Shown here: positions 24,874 to 33,247 of the stretch, piece after piece
How positions within the stretch are numbered: the first letter of the stretch is position 1
How the letters are laid out: each line of letters starts with the position of its first letter
NCBI GenBank assembly: GCA_001915385.1
Contig: MNQK01000031.1
Span: forward strand, 1 to 64,000
Direction: 5' to 3'
Origin: Bacteroidales bacterium 52_46
GTDB lineage: Bacteria > Bacteroidota > Bacteroidia > Bacteroidales > Muribaculaceae
Length of the DNA: 64,000 bases
The notes under the pieces: model-generated
The model's input: only the letters and a program-made list of their open reading frames with translations
The model's database searches: none
What the model was told of the DNA's origin: nothing
Position numbers and translations under genes: made by a program

Positions 24874-25845
24874 ATGCCAAAAATAGTTACAGGAGGTAAT
24901 ATGCCTCAAATCAATAGTGAAGCCACACAAACAAACGCCGTGCATCAGGAACAGCAGCCGACAGAACCGCAAACGGATACCGAACAGGTGCTGCAACCGG
25001 AACAGCGTCAACATGTCAACGTAAATCCGGCGCAAATTCAAACGCCGCAAATAATCAATAACAAGGTCCCGGTCGTCGTATTCGTAGGGCCGCCTTCAAG
25101 CGGTAAGTCCATGATACTTGTCCGTCTGGCAAAATACCTGCGAGATGAAGGCTATACCATAGAGACTGACCCGACATTCCTTAACACTGACGATTACCAA
25201 CAGGATTGTCAGGAATTCAACGACAAGCTAAATACTAACATAGCACTTAAAGGCAGTGTGAAATTTCTACTTGTGAACGTATATAAAGATGGTCAGGAGG
25301 TTGCTAAGCTTTTGGAAGCACCTGGAGAAGATTTCTACACCACTGACCCGATGAAAATCAAAGCCGGGAAAAACGATATGGTAGAACCGTATTTATCTAC
25401 AATAATTACCAGCAATAATCGCAAATCATACGTTGTCCTTCTTGATTTGGACTCAGAAATTTCATTTAGACGTGACTCTCGCCATCGGGATTCTTATCAG
25501 CAGCGCTTCCTAAAATATTTCTACCCGAACATTGACAAGAATAAAGACCGTATTATATTGCTCTACAATAAAATAGATATGACAATGTTCGGTAATATCA
25601 ATTGTTGCGACAATATTAAAGGAGCACGTGATGATGCAAAATTATACTATAAGCAATGGTTCTCGTCAATGAAAGTATCTTCTTTTGGCGGATTCATTTC
25701 TTCGGAAAATTTTGTTTTCAAGACATTTTGTACCGGAGTATTCTCTCCGCAGACCGATGGTTTCGGAGAAAAATACCAAACGTACAATATAGCTAATAAT
25801 ATTTTCCCAAAAGAACTTTGGAAAGAAATAACACGCAAATTTTAA
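24874..25845 (+). CDS. TRAFAC-like GTPase with degenerate G3 motif
   Basis: After a Gln/Pro-rich disordered N-terminus (residues 1-60) comes a P-loop NTPase core: G1 VFVGPPSSGKS (69-79), a G3-like LLEAPGED (147-153, with Glu in place of the usual first Asp of DxxG), a Walker-B-like VVLLDLDS (187-194) and G4 LYNKIDM (230-236). The NKxD motif points to GTP. The protein is soluble and ends IFPKELWKEITRKF. A strong AGGAGG five bases before the internal ATG at 24901 suggests that start (314 residues) as an alternative. The next gene begins one base after its stop, so tight co-expression is likely. It may belong to GTPase-centred conflict or envelope systems, but I cannot name it. Confidence 0.8.
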   Translation: MPKIVTGGNMPQINSEATQTNAVHQEQQPTEPQTDTEQVLQPEQRQHVNVNPAQIQTPQIINNKVPVVVFVGPPSSGKSMILVRLAKYLRDEGYTIETDPTFLNTDDYQQDCQEFNDKLNTNIALKGSVKFLLVNVYKDGQEVAKLLEAPGEDFYTTDPMKIKAGKNDMVEPYLSTIITSNNRKSYVVLLDLDSEISFRRDSRHRDSYQQRFLKYFYPNIDKNKDRIILLYNKIDMTMFGNINCCDNIKGARDDAKLYYKQWFSSMKVSSFGGFISSENFVFKTFCTGVFSPQTDGFGEKYQTYNIANNIFPKELWKEITRKF

Positions 25846-25846
25846 T

Positions 25847-27292
25847 ATGGAAATAATAATCCACGGAAAACCTAATGCCGGCAGCCATAATTTAACTGCC
25901 GGCATCAATCAGGAATTTGCCGAAAAATTCGTCAATGACTTTTTCAAACAAAGTGAAAAAATCACATTCGGAAATTGCCTGATAGCAGATGCGTATTTTT
26001 GGGGTGGCAAATGGTACTTTACTTATACATATTTTGTCAATTCCAATCTTAGCGGTGTCGGGCAGGATGCCCGCAATACATATTTTGCACTATCAATCAT
26101 TGAGCAAAATCAATATTACTGCCTTATCAGCGAAGTCTACAACAAGCTGAAGGGAGTATATAACACCTATATCACTGGCAGATATATTAAAAACGGACGG
26201 TACATAGTTCAGGATTTTTCCGACCCGGTTCTATTTACCGGTCTTGTCAATAAAATCCATGAACCCGGGTTCTGGATAAATTTGCAGGAACCGGTAGACA
26301 CAAAATTCAAACCACGCCTTGCTTTTGATTTCAACGAGCAATACAACGTCGTCGATTGTGATGCAAAAGCATTTGTACAGTCTTTGCGTGAATATGGGCG
26401 AGTAGTTGTTTCTGAAACCTTTCCCTCGAAGGACGAACGATTGACCGGAATTAATTCCGTACAACAGAAATTAAACACCGCGTTATCAAATATCACGAAG
26501 AAGGATGAACAAATAAAACAACTTGAAGCCCAAATTAACAATATAAATTCTGAAGGTAGTAAGAAAAAAGACGAGAACCGGAAACTTCTGAAAAAAATTG
26601 ACGAGCTAAAATCTCAAAATGAGAATCTGTCTTCATCTGTTTCTCAACTAAATGACACAATAGATACATATAAAGACAAATTAGCAAAAATCGCCTCAAT
26701 CTCAGGTGTAATCCCCACTCTTCATGAGGATACACCCAAACCTGCTCGCAATAATAGTAAACATAGAAATGGATGGGTTATTGTCAATACCATACTTTTG
26801 ATTATTATTATCATATTATTGGCATTCAATAAATCATGCTCGACCAAAACTCCTCAACAATCTGAAGGACTATCCAATGGGAAAAGTATGGAAAACATCG
26901 ATACGAAAAACAGTAGCTACACAGGAAATTATACCCAACAATCTACCACCCCTACAGTTTCATCCTCCTCATTAGATGGAGCCTCGTCATCAGATGATGT
27001 TAATACGACAACTGAAGACGTTGACTGCGGATTAAAAGTCAAGGTCAACGATATGTCTTTTTCTAAGGAAGCGAATATTGGCTCCGGCAGAAATATAATA
27101 ATAACTGTTGATAAAGAACAACCAGGTTATTCCCTTCACACACATAACCTCCAAAATGGCGAGAATCTGATGTTAGGTAAAGAATTTGAGTGCAAAGCAA
27201 TAGATAGCAACGAATCAGTTATCATCACCTTTAGAAGCGACGATCACAAAAAATTAAACCCGAAAAATAAACTCACCTTAACCGTCAAATAA
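25847..27292 (+). CDS. GTPase-associated protein: soluble domain, coiled coil, one TM, exported C-terminus
   Basis: I do not recognise the 481-residue protein as a named family. Residues 1-190 form a mixed alpha/beta domain (starts MEIIIHGKPNAGSHNLT; contains NTYFALSIIEQNQYYCLISEVYNKL). Residues 200-285 are a coiled coil. One membrane helix is at 309-327 (WVIVNTILLIIIIILLAF). Then a Ser/Thr-rich linker leads to a small beta-type domain (390-481). The N-terminus should be cytosolic near the GTPase, and the C-terminus periplasmic. The start HGKPNAG faintly recalls GTPase-associated N-terminal domains in conflict systems, which is a guess. The gene is separated by one base from the GTPase gene and two from the next. 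Confidence 0.75.
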   Translation: MEIIIHGKPNAGSHNLTAGINQEFAEKFVNDFFKQSEKITFGNCLIADAYFWGGKWYFTYTYFVNSNLSGVGQDARNTYFALSIIEQNQYYCLISEVYNKLKGVYNTYITGRYIKNGRYIVQDFSDPVLFTGLVNKIHEPGFWINLQEPVDTKFKPRLAFDFNEQYNVVDCDAKAFVQSLREYGRVVVSETFPSKDERLTGINSVQQKLNTALSNITKKDEQIKQLEAQINNINSEGSKKKDENRKLLKKIDELKSQNENLSSSVSQLNDTIDTYKDKLAKIASISGVIPTLHEDTPKPARNNSKHRNGWVIVNTILLIIIIILLAFNKSCSTKTPQQSEGLSNGKSMENIDTKNSSYTGNYTQQSTTPTVSSSSLDGASSSDDVNTTTEDVDCGLKVKVNDMSFSKEANIGSGRNIIITVDKEQPGYSLHTHNLQNGENLMLGKEFECKAIDSNESVIITFRSDDHKKLNPKNKLTLTVK

Positions 27293-27294
27293 TT

Positions 27295-27834
27295 ATGAGA
27301 TATTTATTTCCTATACTTTTCCTTTTAGGGATAAGCATTTCTTCTTGCAATCAGGCAAAAGACAAATACGACCCTTATAACACAGGAACGTCTAACGATT
27401 CAACCGAGATAACGAATAGTTCCTATTTTGAAATTGATTTCAAAAAAACAGAAGCGAATGTCAAGAATATTCATGTAAAACTGAATGACGCCATTGGCTA
27501 TGATGCACTGTTTGACACCGGTTGCTCGGGAATGATGATTTCCGAATTAGAGAAAGCCGAACTTCTCAAATCGAAAACTTTGACAAACGCCGACTACGTG
27601 GGAGAATCCTACGTCACATTGGCAGACGGTTCGGTAATAACCCATCCGGTATATAACCTGCGCTCTGTATCGGTCATCGATAAAAATGGTATTACCCACA
27701 CGTTGAATGACATATATGTAACTGTGGCCGAAAATCCAGAAGCTGATGTTATTATCGGAAATGCCGTGATTGACAATCTTGCCAAGAACAGCTATACAGT
27801 TGATTTGAAGAATAAAGTCATCAAATTCGAATAA
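27295..27834 (+). CDS. Retropepsin-like aspartyl protease lipoprotein
   Basis: A short lipoprotein signal with lipobox ISSC (Cys18) places this 179-residue protein in the envelope. The mature part carries a single retropepsin-like fold: catalytic motif ALFDTGCSGMMIS with Asp74-Thr75-Gly76, and the second family motif ADVIIGNAVIDNL near residue 150. Such single-domain proteins work as dimers. The substrate is unknown. Placement inside an operon with two membrane proteins that have periplasmic C-termini makes those parts plausible targets, which is inference only. It begins two bases after the previous stop. Confidence 0.8.
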   Translation: MRYLFPILFLLGISISSCNQAKDKYDPYNTGTSNDSTEITNSSYFEIDFKKTEANVKNIHVKLNDAIGYDALFDTGCSGMMISELEKAELLKSKTLTNADYVGESYVTLADGSVITHPVYNLRSVSVIDKNGITHTLNDIYVTVAENPEADVIIGNAVIDNLAKNSYTVDLKNKVIKFE

Positions 27835-27838
27835 CCGT

Positions 27839-28960
27839 ATGAAACCAATCGTTTACTTTTTTGGGTTGATATCAGGCAATTTCGTGTCTTTCCCTAACGA
27901 CCATACTGCCGACATATTTAAAACTGCATTCAAAAAGGTAAAAAATGAATCGCAGATTATCCTTCACCGTAAGGATAATCTGCTGTATTATTGCTATTTG
28001 CGGCGCATTGACAACAAATCGTTTTTTGGTATTAGTCTTTGTCTTGACTGTATATATACTGATTTAAACCGTCTTTTCGGTGCCTTCGATAATATCTTTG
28101 CCGATGCGGTTGAAAAAGGCAATTTATTGATGATGGATGAACGTGGGCGTCTGGCATGGACTTCTCCTGATTTTTCGTCAAACGCTGTTGCAATAAACGA
28201 ATATTCAAAAAATCTGATTGATAAAATTACAATTTCAAAAAAGAGCACAATTGAGTTACCTCCGGTAGATTTCTCAATATCAATCAACGACTGCATAGAA
28301 CTGAGCCTCGAAAACGGGAAAGTTGAGATTCTGGATGCGACAAAAAGATATTGTAATGTTTACATCGCAAAAACGAATTCTGAAATTGAACGAGTTACAA
28401 GTTTCAACAATTTATTGCGTTTCAAAGATGGAATAATAGAGAAAATAGGGAATGACCTAAAGGCAGAACAGAAACGTTGCTCAGAATTGAAATCAGCAAA
28501 TTTAAAATTAAAAGCCAAACAAAAAAGCATTGTATGGGTAAGCATTTTTGGCATAATATCTGCCATCATGTTCGTAATCCTTTATTTCAAGGTAATCAAT
28601 CCAAGCGAAGTGACACATTACGAAACCGGTGAATTTATATACTACGGTCCATTGAAAAATAAAAAACCCAACGGAATAGGTGTAGCGGTCTATCCGGTTG
28701 GCGATAAAGATGGGAGGAAATATTATATAGGTAACTTCACAGAAGGAGAACGTCAGGATACAGCCGCTATTTTATTTTATCAGGACGGCGATTATTTCTA
28801 TGGGGCAATGGAAGGGGACAATTGGAAAGAAGGATTGTTCTACCGCCGCTCTGACGGGACTTACTTTCAGGGGACATTTGAAAACAATCAGCCATACGAC
28901 GGTGAGTGGTATGACCATGTCAGAAAGCATAGTTCAGTTAAGGGCGAAGTGATATATTAA
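27839..28960 (+). CDS. Membrane protein with coiled coil, one TM and C-terminal MORN repeats
   Basis: Residues 1-200 form a soluble domain with an unrecognised fold (YYCYLRRIDNKSFFGISLCL; YTDLNRLFGAFDNIF). A coiled coil spans about 205-235 and one membrane helix 237-257 (VWVSIFGIISAIMFVILYF). The C-terminus has MORN-type repeats: FIYYGPLKNKKPNGIGVAVYP, YYIGNFTEGERQ, YFYGAMEGDNWKEG and YFQGTFENNQPYDGEW. The architecture mirrors the protein encoded at 25847, and a segment of the N-terminal domain looks related to it. It begins four bases after the protease stop and ends the tight part of the operon. Confidence 0.78.
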   Translation: MKPIVYFFGLISGNFVSFPNDHTADIFKTAFKKVKNESQIILHRKDNLLYYCYLRRIDNKSFFGISLCLDCIYTDLNRLFGAFDNIFADAVEKGNLLMMDERGRLAWTSPDFSSNAVAINEYSKNLIDKITISKKSTIELPPVDFSISINDCIELSLENGKVEILDATKRYCNVYIAKTNSEIERVTSFNNLLRFKDGIIEKIGNDLKAEQKRCSELKSANLKLKAKQKSIVWVSIFGIISAIMFVILYFKVINPSEVTHYETGEFIYYGPLKNKKPNGIGVAVYPVGDKDGRKYYIGNFTEGERQDTAAILFYQDGDYFYGAMEGDNWKEGLFYRRSDGTYFQGTFENNQPYDGEWYDHVRKHSSVKGEVIY

Positions 28961-29045
28961 GGCAGTAACAGATAACAGGCTAATCGTTTAAATCGGCGCT
29001 GCTGCATGGTTAGATTGCCGATATAAATAAAATGTGTACAATAAA

Positions 29046-30698
29046 ATGAAAAAATTTACTTTAGTCACAATATTTATTTTGTGTCTGGCACTTCAGCTAT
29101 ATGCACAGAAAAAGCCGGAAATTGACAGAAATCAGTTTAAAATATCGGCTGAGAAGGTAGAGTTTTCTGAAGACGGAGGAAATAAGAAACTCTCAGTTAT
29201 AGCCGATAATGAATGGTCTATAAAAAGCAGACCTGACTCATGGGTCACCGTATCCAAAAACGGGAATACGTTGCAGCTGAGTGCCGGCAAAAATAATTCA
29301 ACCAAATCACTTACTACAAATCTTACTATAACCTCCAAAAACAAGGATATAAAAATAAAAATTACGCAATCTGCGGCCTCGATACCGGAGGCTTCGCCGA
29401 CTACAACACCTATTGAGTCAGGCAAAAGCACTAAAAATAAATCCAATACCACTACAAGATTCAGCATCTCATCATCGTCGGCAAATTTCAGTTCAAACGG
29501 CGGCTCAAAAACATTTACTGTCACATCATCAAATCCATGGCGAATCGAGACCGGAACAGCGTCATGGGGACGTCTCTCCAAAAATGGGAATAATCTTACA
29601 TTGACAGTAGATGCAAATAAGACAGAGAGAGCACGAAATGACTGGTTTTCAATCAAGTCCGGAAACAGGACTATTCGTATAGACATATCGCAAGCCAGAT
29701 CTTCTTCAAGATTTGAGATCTCGGCTACATCTGCAAATTTCAGCGAAGCCGGAGGTTCAAAAACATTTACAGTAACTTCAACCGATTCATGGCAGATAGA
29801 CAAGAGTACGTCATCGTGGGGACATCTCACTAAAGATGGCAATAGTATTACATTGAAAATAGATGCCAACACAAAGACTTCATCACGTACTGATTATTTC
29901 ACGATAAAATCAGGTAACAAACAAATACGCGTCAACATATCGCAGGCGGCTGCTGCACCTTTCATGACTGTAAATGGTTCGTCTGAAAAAGTGTCACTTT
30001 ATTTCGATAGTGAAAATTCAAAAAAACATATAACTGTCAATACTAATATAGGCGGTTATGAAATCTGGGGTAAACCTTCTTGGTGCTATATAAGCAATAG
30101 GACGCAAACAGGATTTGATTTGGGTTGCCTCCGTAACAACAGCAGTGAATACCGTTCAAATTACTTGGAAGTCAGGGCAAGCGGAAAAAATGTCAGAATT
30201 TCTATATTTCAAGATTCAGATGATAAAAAATATTGGAGAAAAAGAAAAGGAGGTTGGGTAAACATGGCAATTGGTCTTGAAGGAGGATACTGTATAAAAG
30301 AAGGTTCATGGTATTCCAACAGTATAATCGGCATGAGAATAGGCAACTACGGAGATTTATTCCAGTTTGAGCTGGGAGTGGCACCTGGTGTTGTATCATG
30401 CTATGATTCTTCATCTGTTAATTTCCATCTGCCCGTTTATGCTTCATTAAAACTATCAGCCACAAACGGTTCTTTTTATTTCAAAATGGGCGGTGCATAT
30501 AATGCCATACGTGACGATGATTATGAGGGGAATTATTCATTACGCGCTGGTTTTGGCTCTGCATGGAAACATTTTGAATGGGACTGGGCCTTCATTCAGT
30601 TTAATGCACCAGGCTATAACGACAACAAGGATTCGTACATATTTGACAGTTCCAATATGATGGTCGGCATGAGAATGGCCTGGTATATAACCCGTTGA
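29046..30698 (+). CDS. Exported BACON-repeat protein with possible C-terminal beta-barrel
   Basis: The ATG at 29046 gives a clean signal peptide (MKKFTLVTIFILCLALQLYA); a GTG at 29034 is in frame but adds nothing. Four BACON-like beta-sandwich repeats follow at about residues 30-110, 138-218, 221-302 and 305-390. The second and third are very alike (ANFSSNGGSKTFTVTSS, then ANFSEAGGSKTFTVTST). Residues 400-550 have alternating hydrophobic strands (FELGVAPGVVSCYD, ASLKLSATNG, FYFKMGGAYNAI, RAGFGSAWKHFEWDW) and end MRMAWYITR, as outer-membrane barrels often do. BACON domains usually bind carbohydrates or proteins. It lies 85 nt after the MORN gene and is followed by a hairpin. Confidence 0.8.
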   Translation: MKKFTLVTIFILCLALQLYAQKKPEIDRNQFKISAEKVEFSEDGGNKKLSVIADNEWSIKSRPDSWVTVSKNGNTLQLSAGKNNSTKSLTTNLTITSKNKDIKIKITQSAASIPEASPTTTPIESGKSTKNKSNTTTRFSISSSSANFSSNGGSKTFTVTSSNPWRIETGTASWGRLSKNGNNLTLTVDANKTERARNDWFSIKSGNRTIRIDISQARSSSRFEISATSANFSEAGGSKTFTVTSTDSWQIDKSTSSWGHLTKDGNSITLKIDANTKTSSRTDYFTIKSGNKQIRVNISQAAAAPFMTVNGSSEKVSLYFDSENSKKHITVNTNIGGYEIWGKPSWCYISNRTQTGFDLGCLRNNSSEYRSNYLEVRASGKNVRISIFQDSDDKKYWRKRKGGWVNMAIGLEGGYCIKEGSWYSNSIIGMRIGNYGDLFQFELGVAPGVVSCYDSSSVNFHLPVYASLKLSATNGSFYFKMGGAYNAIRDDDYEGNYSLRAGFGSAWKHFEWDWAFIQFNAPGYNDNKDSYIFDSSNMMVGMRMAWYITR

Positions 30699-30716
30699 AA
30701 AATTACTGATATATAG

Positions 30717-30756
30717 CAAAGAGGCAGGGAGTCCGGGTGACTCGCCTGCCTCTTTG
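30717..30756. terminator. Hairpin between convergent BACON and EF-G2 genes
   Basis: CAAAGAGGCAGG (30717-30728) and CCTGCCTCTTTG (30745-30756) form a perfect 12-bp stem with AAA/TTT at the base. It lies between two convergent genes and probably ends both. Confidence 0.75.
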
Positions 30757-30785
30757 GCATATTAGAAGAATAACGATTGGGATTT

Positions 30786-32942
30786 CTATTCGTCGGTGTG
30801 CTGCTCGGCGTATTCCTTGAGGAGTTTTTCCTGGACATCGCCGGGCACGAGTTCGTAGGAAGCGAACTTCATGGTGAATGAGGAGCGGCCTCCGGTGATG
30901 GAGCTTAATGCCGTGGAGTAGCTCGACATCTCTTTGAGAGGTACTTTGGCCGAAATTTTCTCGAAGCCGTTTTCGCTCGACATACCCATGATGATGGCGC
31001 GTCGGCCCTGAAGGTCGGACATCACGTCGCCCATCACATCAGAGGGTACCATGACTTCCACGTCGTAGATAGGCTCGAGCACCTTGGGATTAGCGTTGCG
31101 GAATGCCTCAGAGAATGCGTTGCGGCCCGCGAGACGGAAGGATATTTCGTTGGAGTCAACCGGGTGCATCTTGCCGTCGTAGATGCAGACGCGTACGTCG
31201 CGGGCGTAAGAGCCGGTAAGCGGCCCCTGCTCCATGCGGTCCATAAGACCTTTGACGATTGCCGGAATGAAACGGGCATCGATTGCGCCGCCTACGATAC
31301 AGTTGTGCACCACGAGCTTTCCGCCCCAGCTCAAAGGTATCTCCTGGGTATCGCGTACACTCATTTTGAATTCCTGGTTGCCGAATTTATAGGTATCAGG
31401 CACTGCCGAACCTTCGACATACGGCTCGATAATCAGATGCACTTCGCCGAACTGGCCTGCGCCACCCGATTGCTTTTTGTGGCGGTAGTCGGCACGCGCG
31501 GCCTTTGTGATAGTCTCGCGATACGGTATCTTGGGTTCCTCAAAGATGATGGGAAGTTTGTCATTATTCTCCACGCGCCATTTGAGGGTACGCAGGTGGA
31601 ATTCACCCTGACCTGAAAGGATTGTCTGCTTGAGTTCCTTGGACTGTTCGATTTCCCAAGTGGGGTCTTCCTCATGCATGCGGTTGAGAATGCCGCTGAG
31701 TTTTTCGGCATCGCTTTCGGTGACGGGACGTATGGCACGCTGATACTTAGGCGCGGGATATTTGATGAAATCGAATGCTATTTCGCAGCCTTTCTCGTCG
31801 AGGGTGTTGCCTGTGCGCACGTCCTTGAGTTTGACGGTAGCGCCGATATCGCCGGCACAGAGTTTGTCGACCTGAGTCTTTATCTGTCCGCACACGCAGT
31901 ATATCTGGGCGATGCGCTCCTTGGTGCCTCGGGTGACGTTGTCGAGGTCGACACCTGCGGTTAGGGTTCCGGACATAACTTTGAAGTACTGCACTTCGCC
32001 GATATGCGGTTCGACAGTTGTCTTGAACATGAATATTGAGAGCGGGCCGTCGGAGTCGGGCTTGATCTCATTGCCGAGAGTATCGACGGGAGCCGGCATG
32101 TCGTTGACGAACGGAACCACGTTGCCGAGAAATTCCATCATGCGGCGTACGCCCATATCCTTGAGCGCGCTGACGCAAAATACCGGGAATATCGAACGGT
32201 CGACAAGTCCTTTGCGTATTCCTTCGCGCATCTCGTCCTCGGTAAGATGTCCCTGGTCGAAGAATTTTTCCATCAGAGTCTCGTCGTTCTCGGCTGCGGC
32301 TTCCACAAGCTGCTGGTGCAGTTCATGGGCACGGTCCATCTCTTCGGCAGGAATTTCCTCTATCGTCGGAACGCCGCCGTCAGGACCCCACGAATATTTC
32401 TTCATCAGGAGCACGTCAATCATGGCGTTGAAGCCCGGGCCGCATGAAAGAGGATACTGTATCGGGGTTACTTTAGGCCCGAATATCTCGCGCATCTGTT
32501 CGATGACATTGTCATAATCGGCCTTTTCGCCGTCAAGCTGGTTGAGGGCGAAGATAACAGGTTTTTTGAGCGACGCTGTGGTGCGGAATATATTCTGCGT
32601 GCCAACCTCAACGCCATATTCGGAGTCGATGAGTATGACTCCGGTATCGGTCATGTTGAGCGCGGTAATGGCATTGCCTACAAAGTCGTCGGCGCCCGGA
32701 CAGTCAATCACATTGAGCTTCTTGCCAAGAAATTCAGCATAAAAAACTGTTGAAAACACAGAGTATCCATACTCTTTTTCAACAGGAAAATAGTCGCTGA
32801 CAGTATTTTTAGCATCGATAGTGCCGCGGCGTTTTATAACTCCACACTCGTAGAGCATAGCTTCAGCGAGTGTGGTTTTACCCGAGCCTTTGCTTCCAAG
32901 CAAGGCTATGTTTTTGATTTCGTTAGTTTGATAGACCTTCAT
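30786..32942 (-). CDS. fusA2: EF-G paralogue (EF-G2 type) lacking the catalytic His
   Basis: The 718-residue protein has all EF-G domains in order: G domain, domain II (about 290-390), III, IV and V, including the domain IV/V text EPIYDVEVMVPSDVMGDVMSDL. The G motifs differ from canonical EF-G: G1 is LLGSKGSGKTT (residues 14-24), switch I has YGYSV (58-62) where RGITI is expected, G3 is DCPGADD (80-86) with Ala84 in place of the catalytic His of DTPGH, and G4 is NQLD (134-137). These changes match the Bacteroides EF-G2 described as supporting translation without GTP hydrolysis. The true fusA should be elsewhere in the genome. Confidence 0.92.
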   Translation of the reverse strand: MKVYQTNEIKNIALLGSKGSGKTTLAEAMLYECGVIKRRGTIDAKNTVSDYFPVEKEYGYSVFSTVFYAEFLGKKLNVIDCPGADDFVGNAITALNMTDTGVILIDSEYGVEVGTQNIFRTTASLKKPVIFALNQLDGEKADYDNVIEQMREIFGPKVTPIQYPLSCGPGFNAMIDVLLMKKYSWGPDGGVPTIEEIPAEEMDRAHELHQQLVEAAAENDETLMEKFFDQGHLTEDEMREGIRKGLVDRSIFPVFCVSALKDMGVRRMMEFLGNVVPFVNDMPAPVDTLGNEIKPDSDGPLSIFMFKTTVEPHIGEVQYFKVMSGTLTAGVDLDNVTRGTKERIAQIYCVCGQIKTQVDKLCAGDIGATVKLKDVRTGNTLDEKGCEIAFDFIKYPAPKYQRAIRPVTESDAEKLSGILNRMHEEDPTWEIEQSKELKQTILSGQGEFHLRTLKWRVENNDKLPIIFEEPKIPYRETITKAARADYRHKKQSGGAGQFGEVHLIIEPYVEGSAVPDTYKFGNQEFKMSVRDTQEIPLSWGGKLVVHNCIVGGAIDARFIPAIVKGLMDRMEQGPLTGSYARDVRVCIYDGKMHPVDSNEISFRLAGRNAFSEAFRNANPKVLEPIYDVEVMVPSDVMGDVMSDLQGRRAIIMGMSSENGFEKISAKVPLKEMSSYSTALSSITGGRSSFTMKFASYELVPGDVQEKLLKEYAEQHTDE

Positions 32943-33180
32943 GTTATCAGAAGTTTTTAATGGATTAGACTTGTATTCGTAACGTCAGTTTTTCGGTCTG
33001 AAAAATTAACTGAGCGCAAAATAGTAATTATTTTTGAGAAATCAAAACTTACGAAACATGTTTGAAAACATAATTTACGGTCGCTCCGGGTATTTCGCAG
33101 TCCCGCGATTCATGTCAGACAGCCACCATCGCCACAGGCAGCCGTCCGCCTGACGTTGCAATGGCCCGATTATCGTTGTC

Positions 33181-33222
33181 AAAAAAGGCCGGACAAGTTC
33201 GATATATCTCACTTGTCCGACC
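33181..33222 (-). terminator. Intrinsic terminator of alaS
   Basis: On the minus strand GGTCGGACAAGT and ACTTGTCCGGCC (33211-33222 and 33187-33198) pair and are followed by six T (33181-33186), 25 nt after the alaS stop. The 240 bp between this site and the EF-G2 start show no gene and no clear promoter box. Confidence 0.85.
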
Positions 33223-33247
33223 TTTCCGGATTTATTTTATCTTTATC

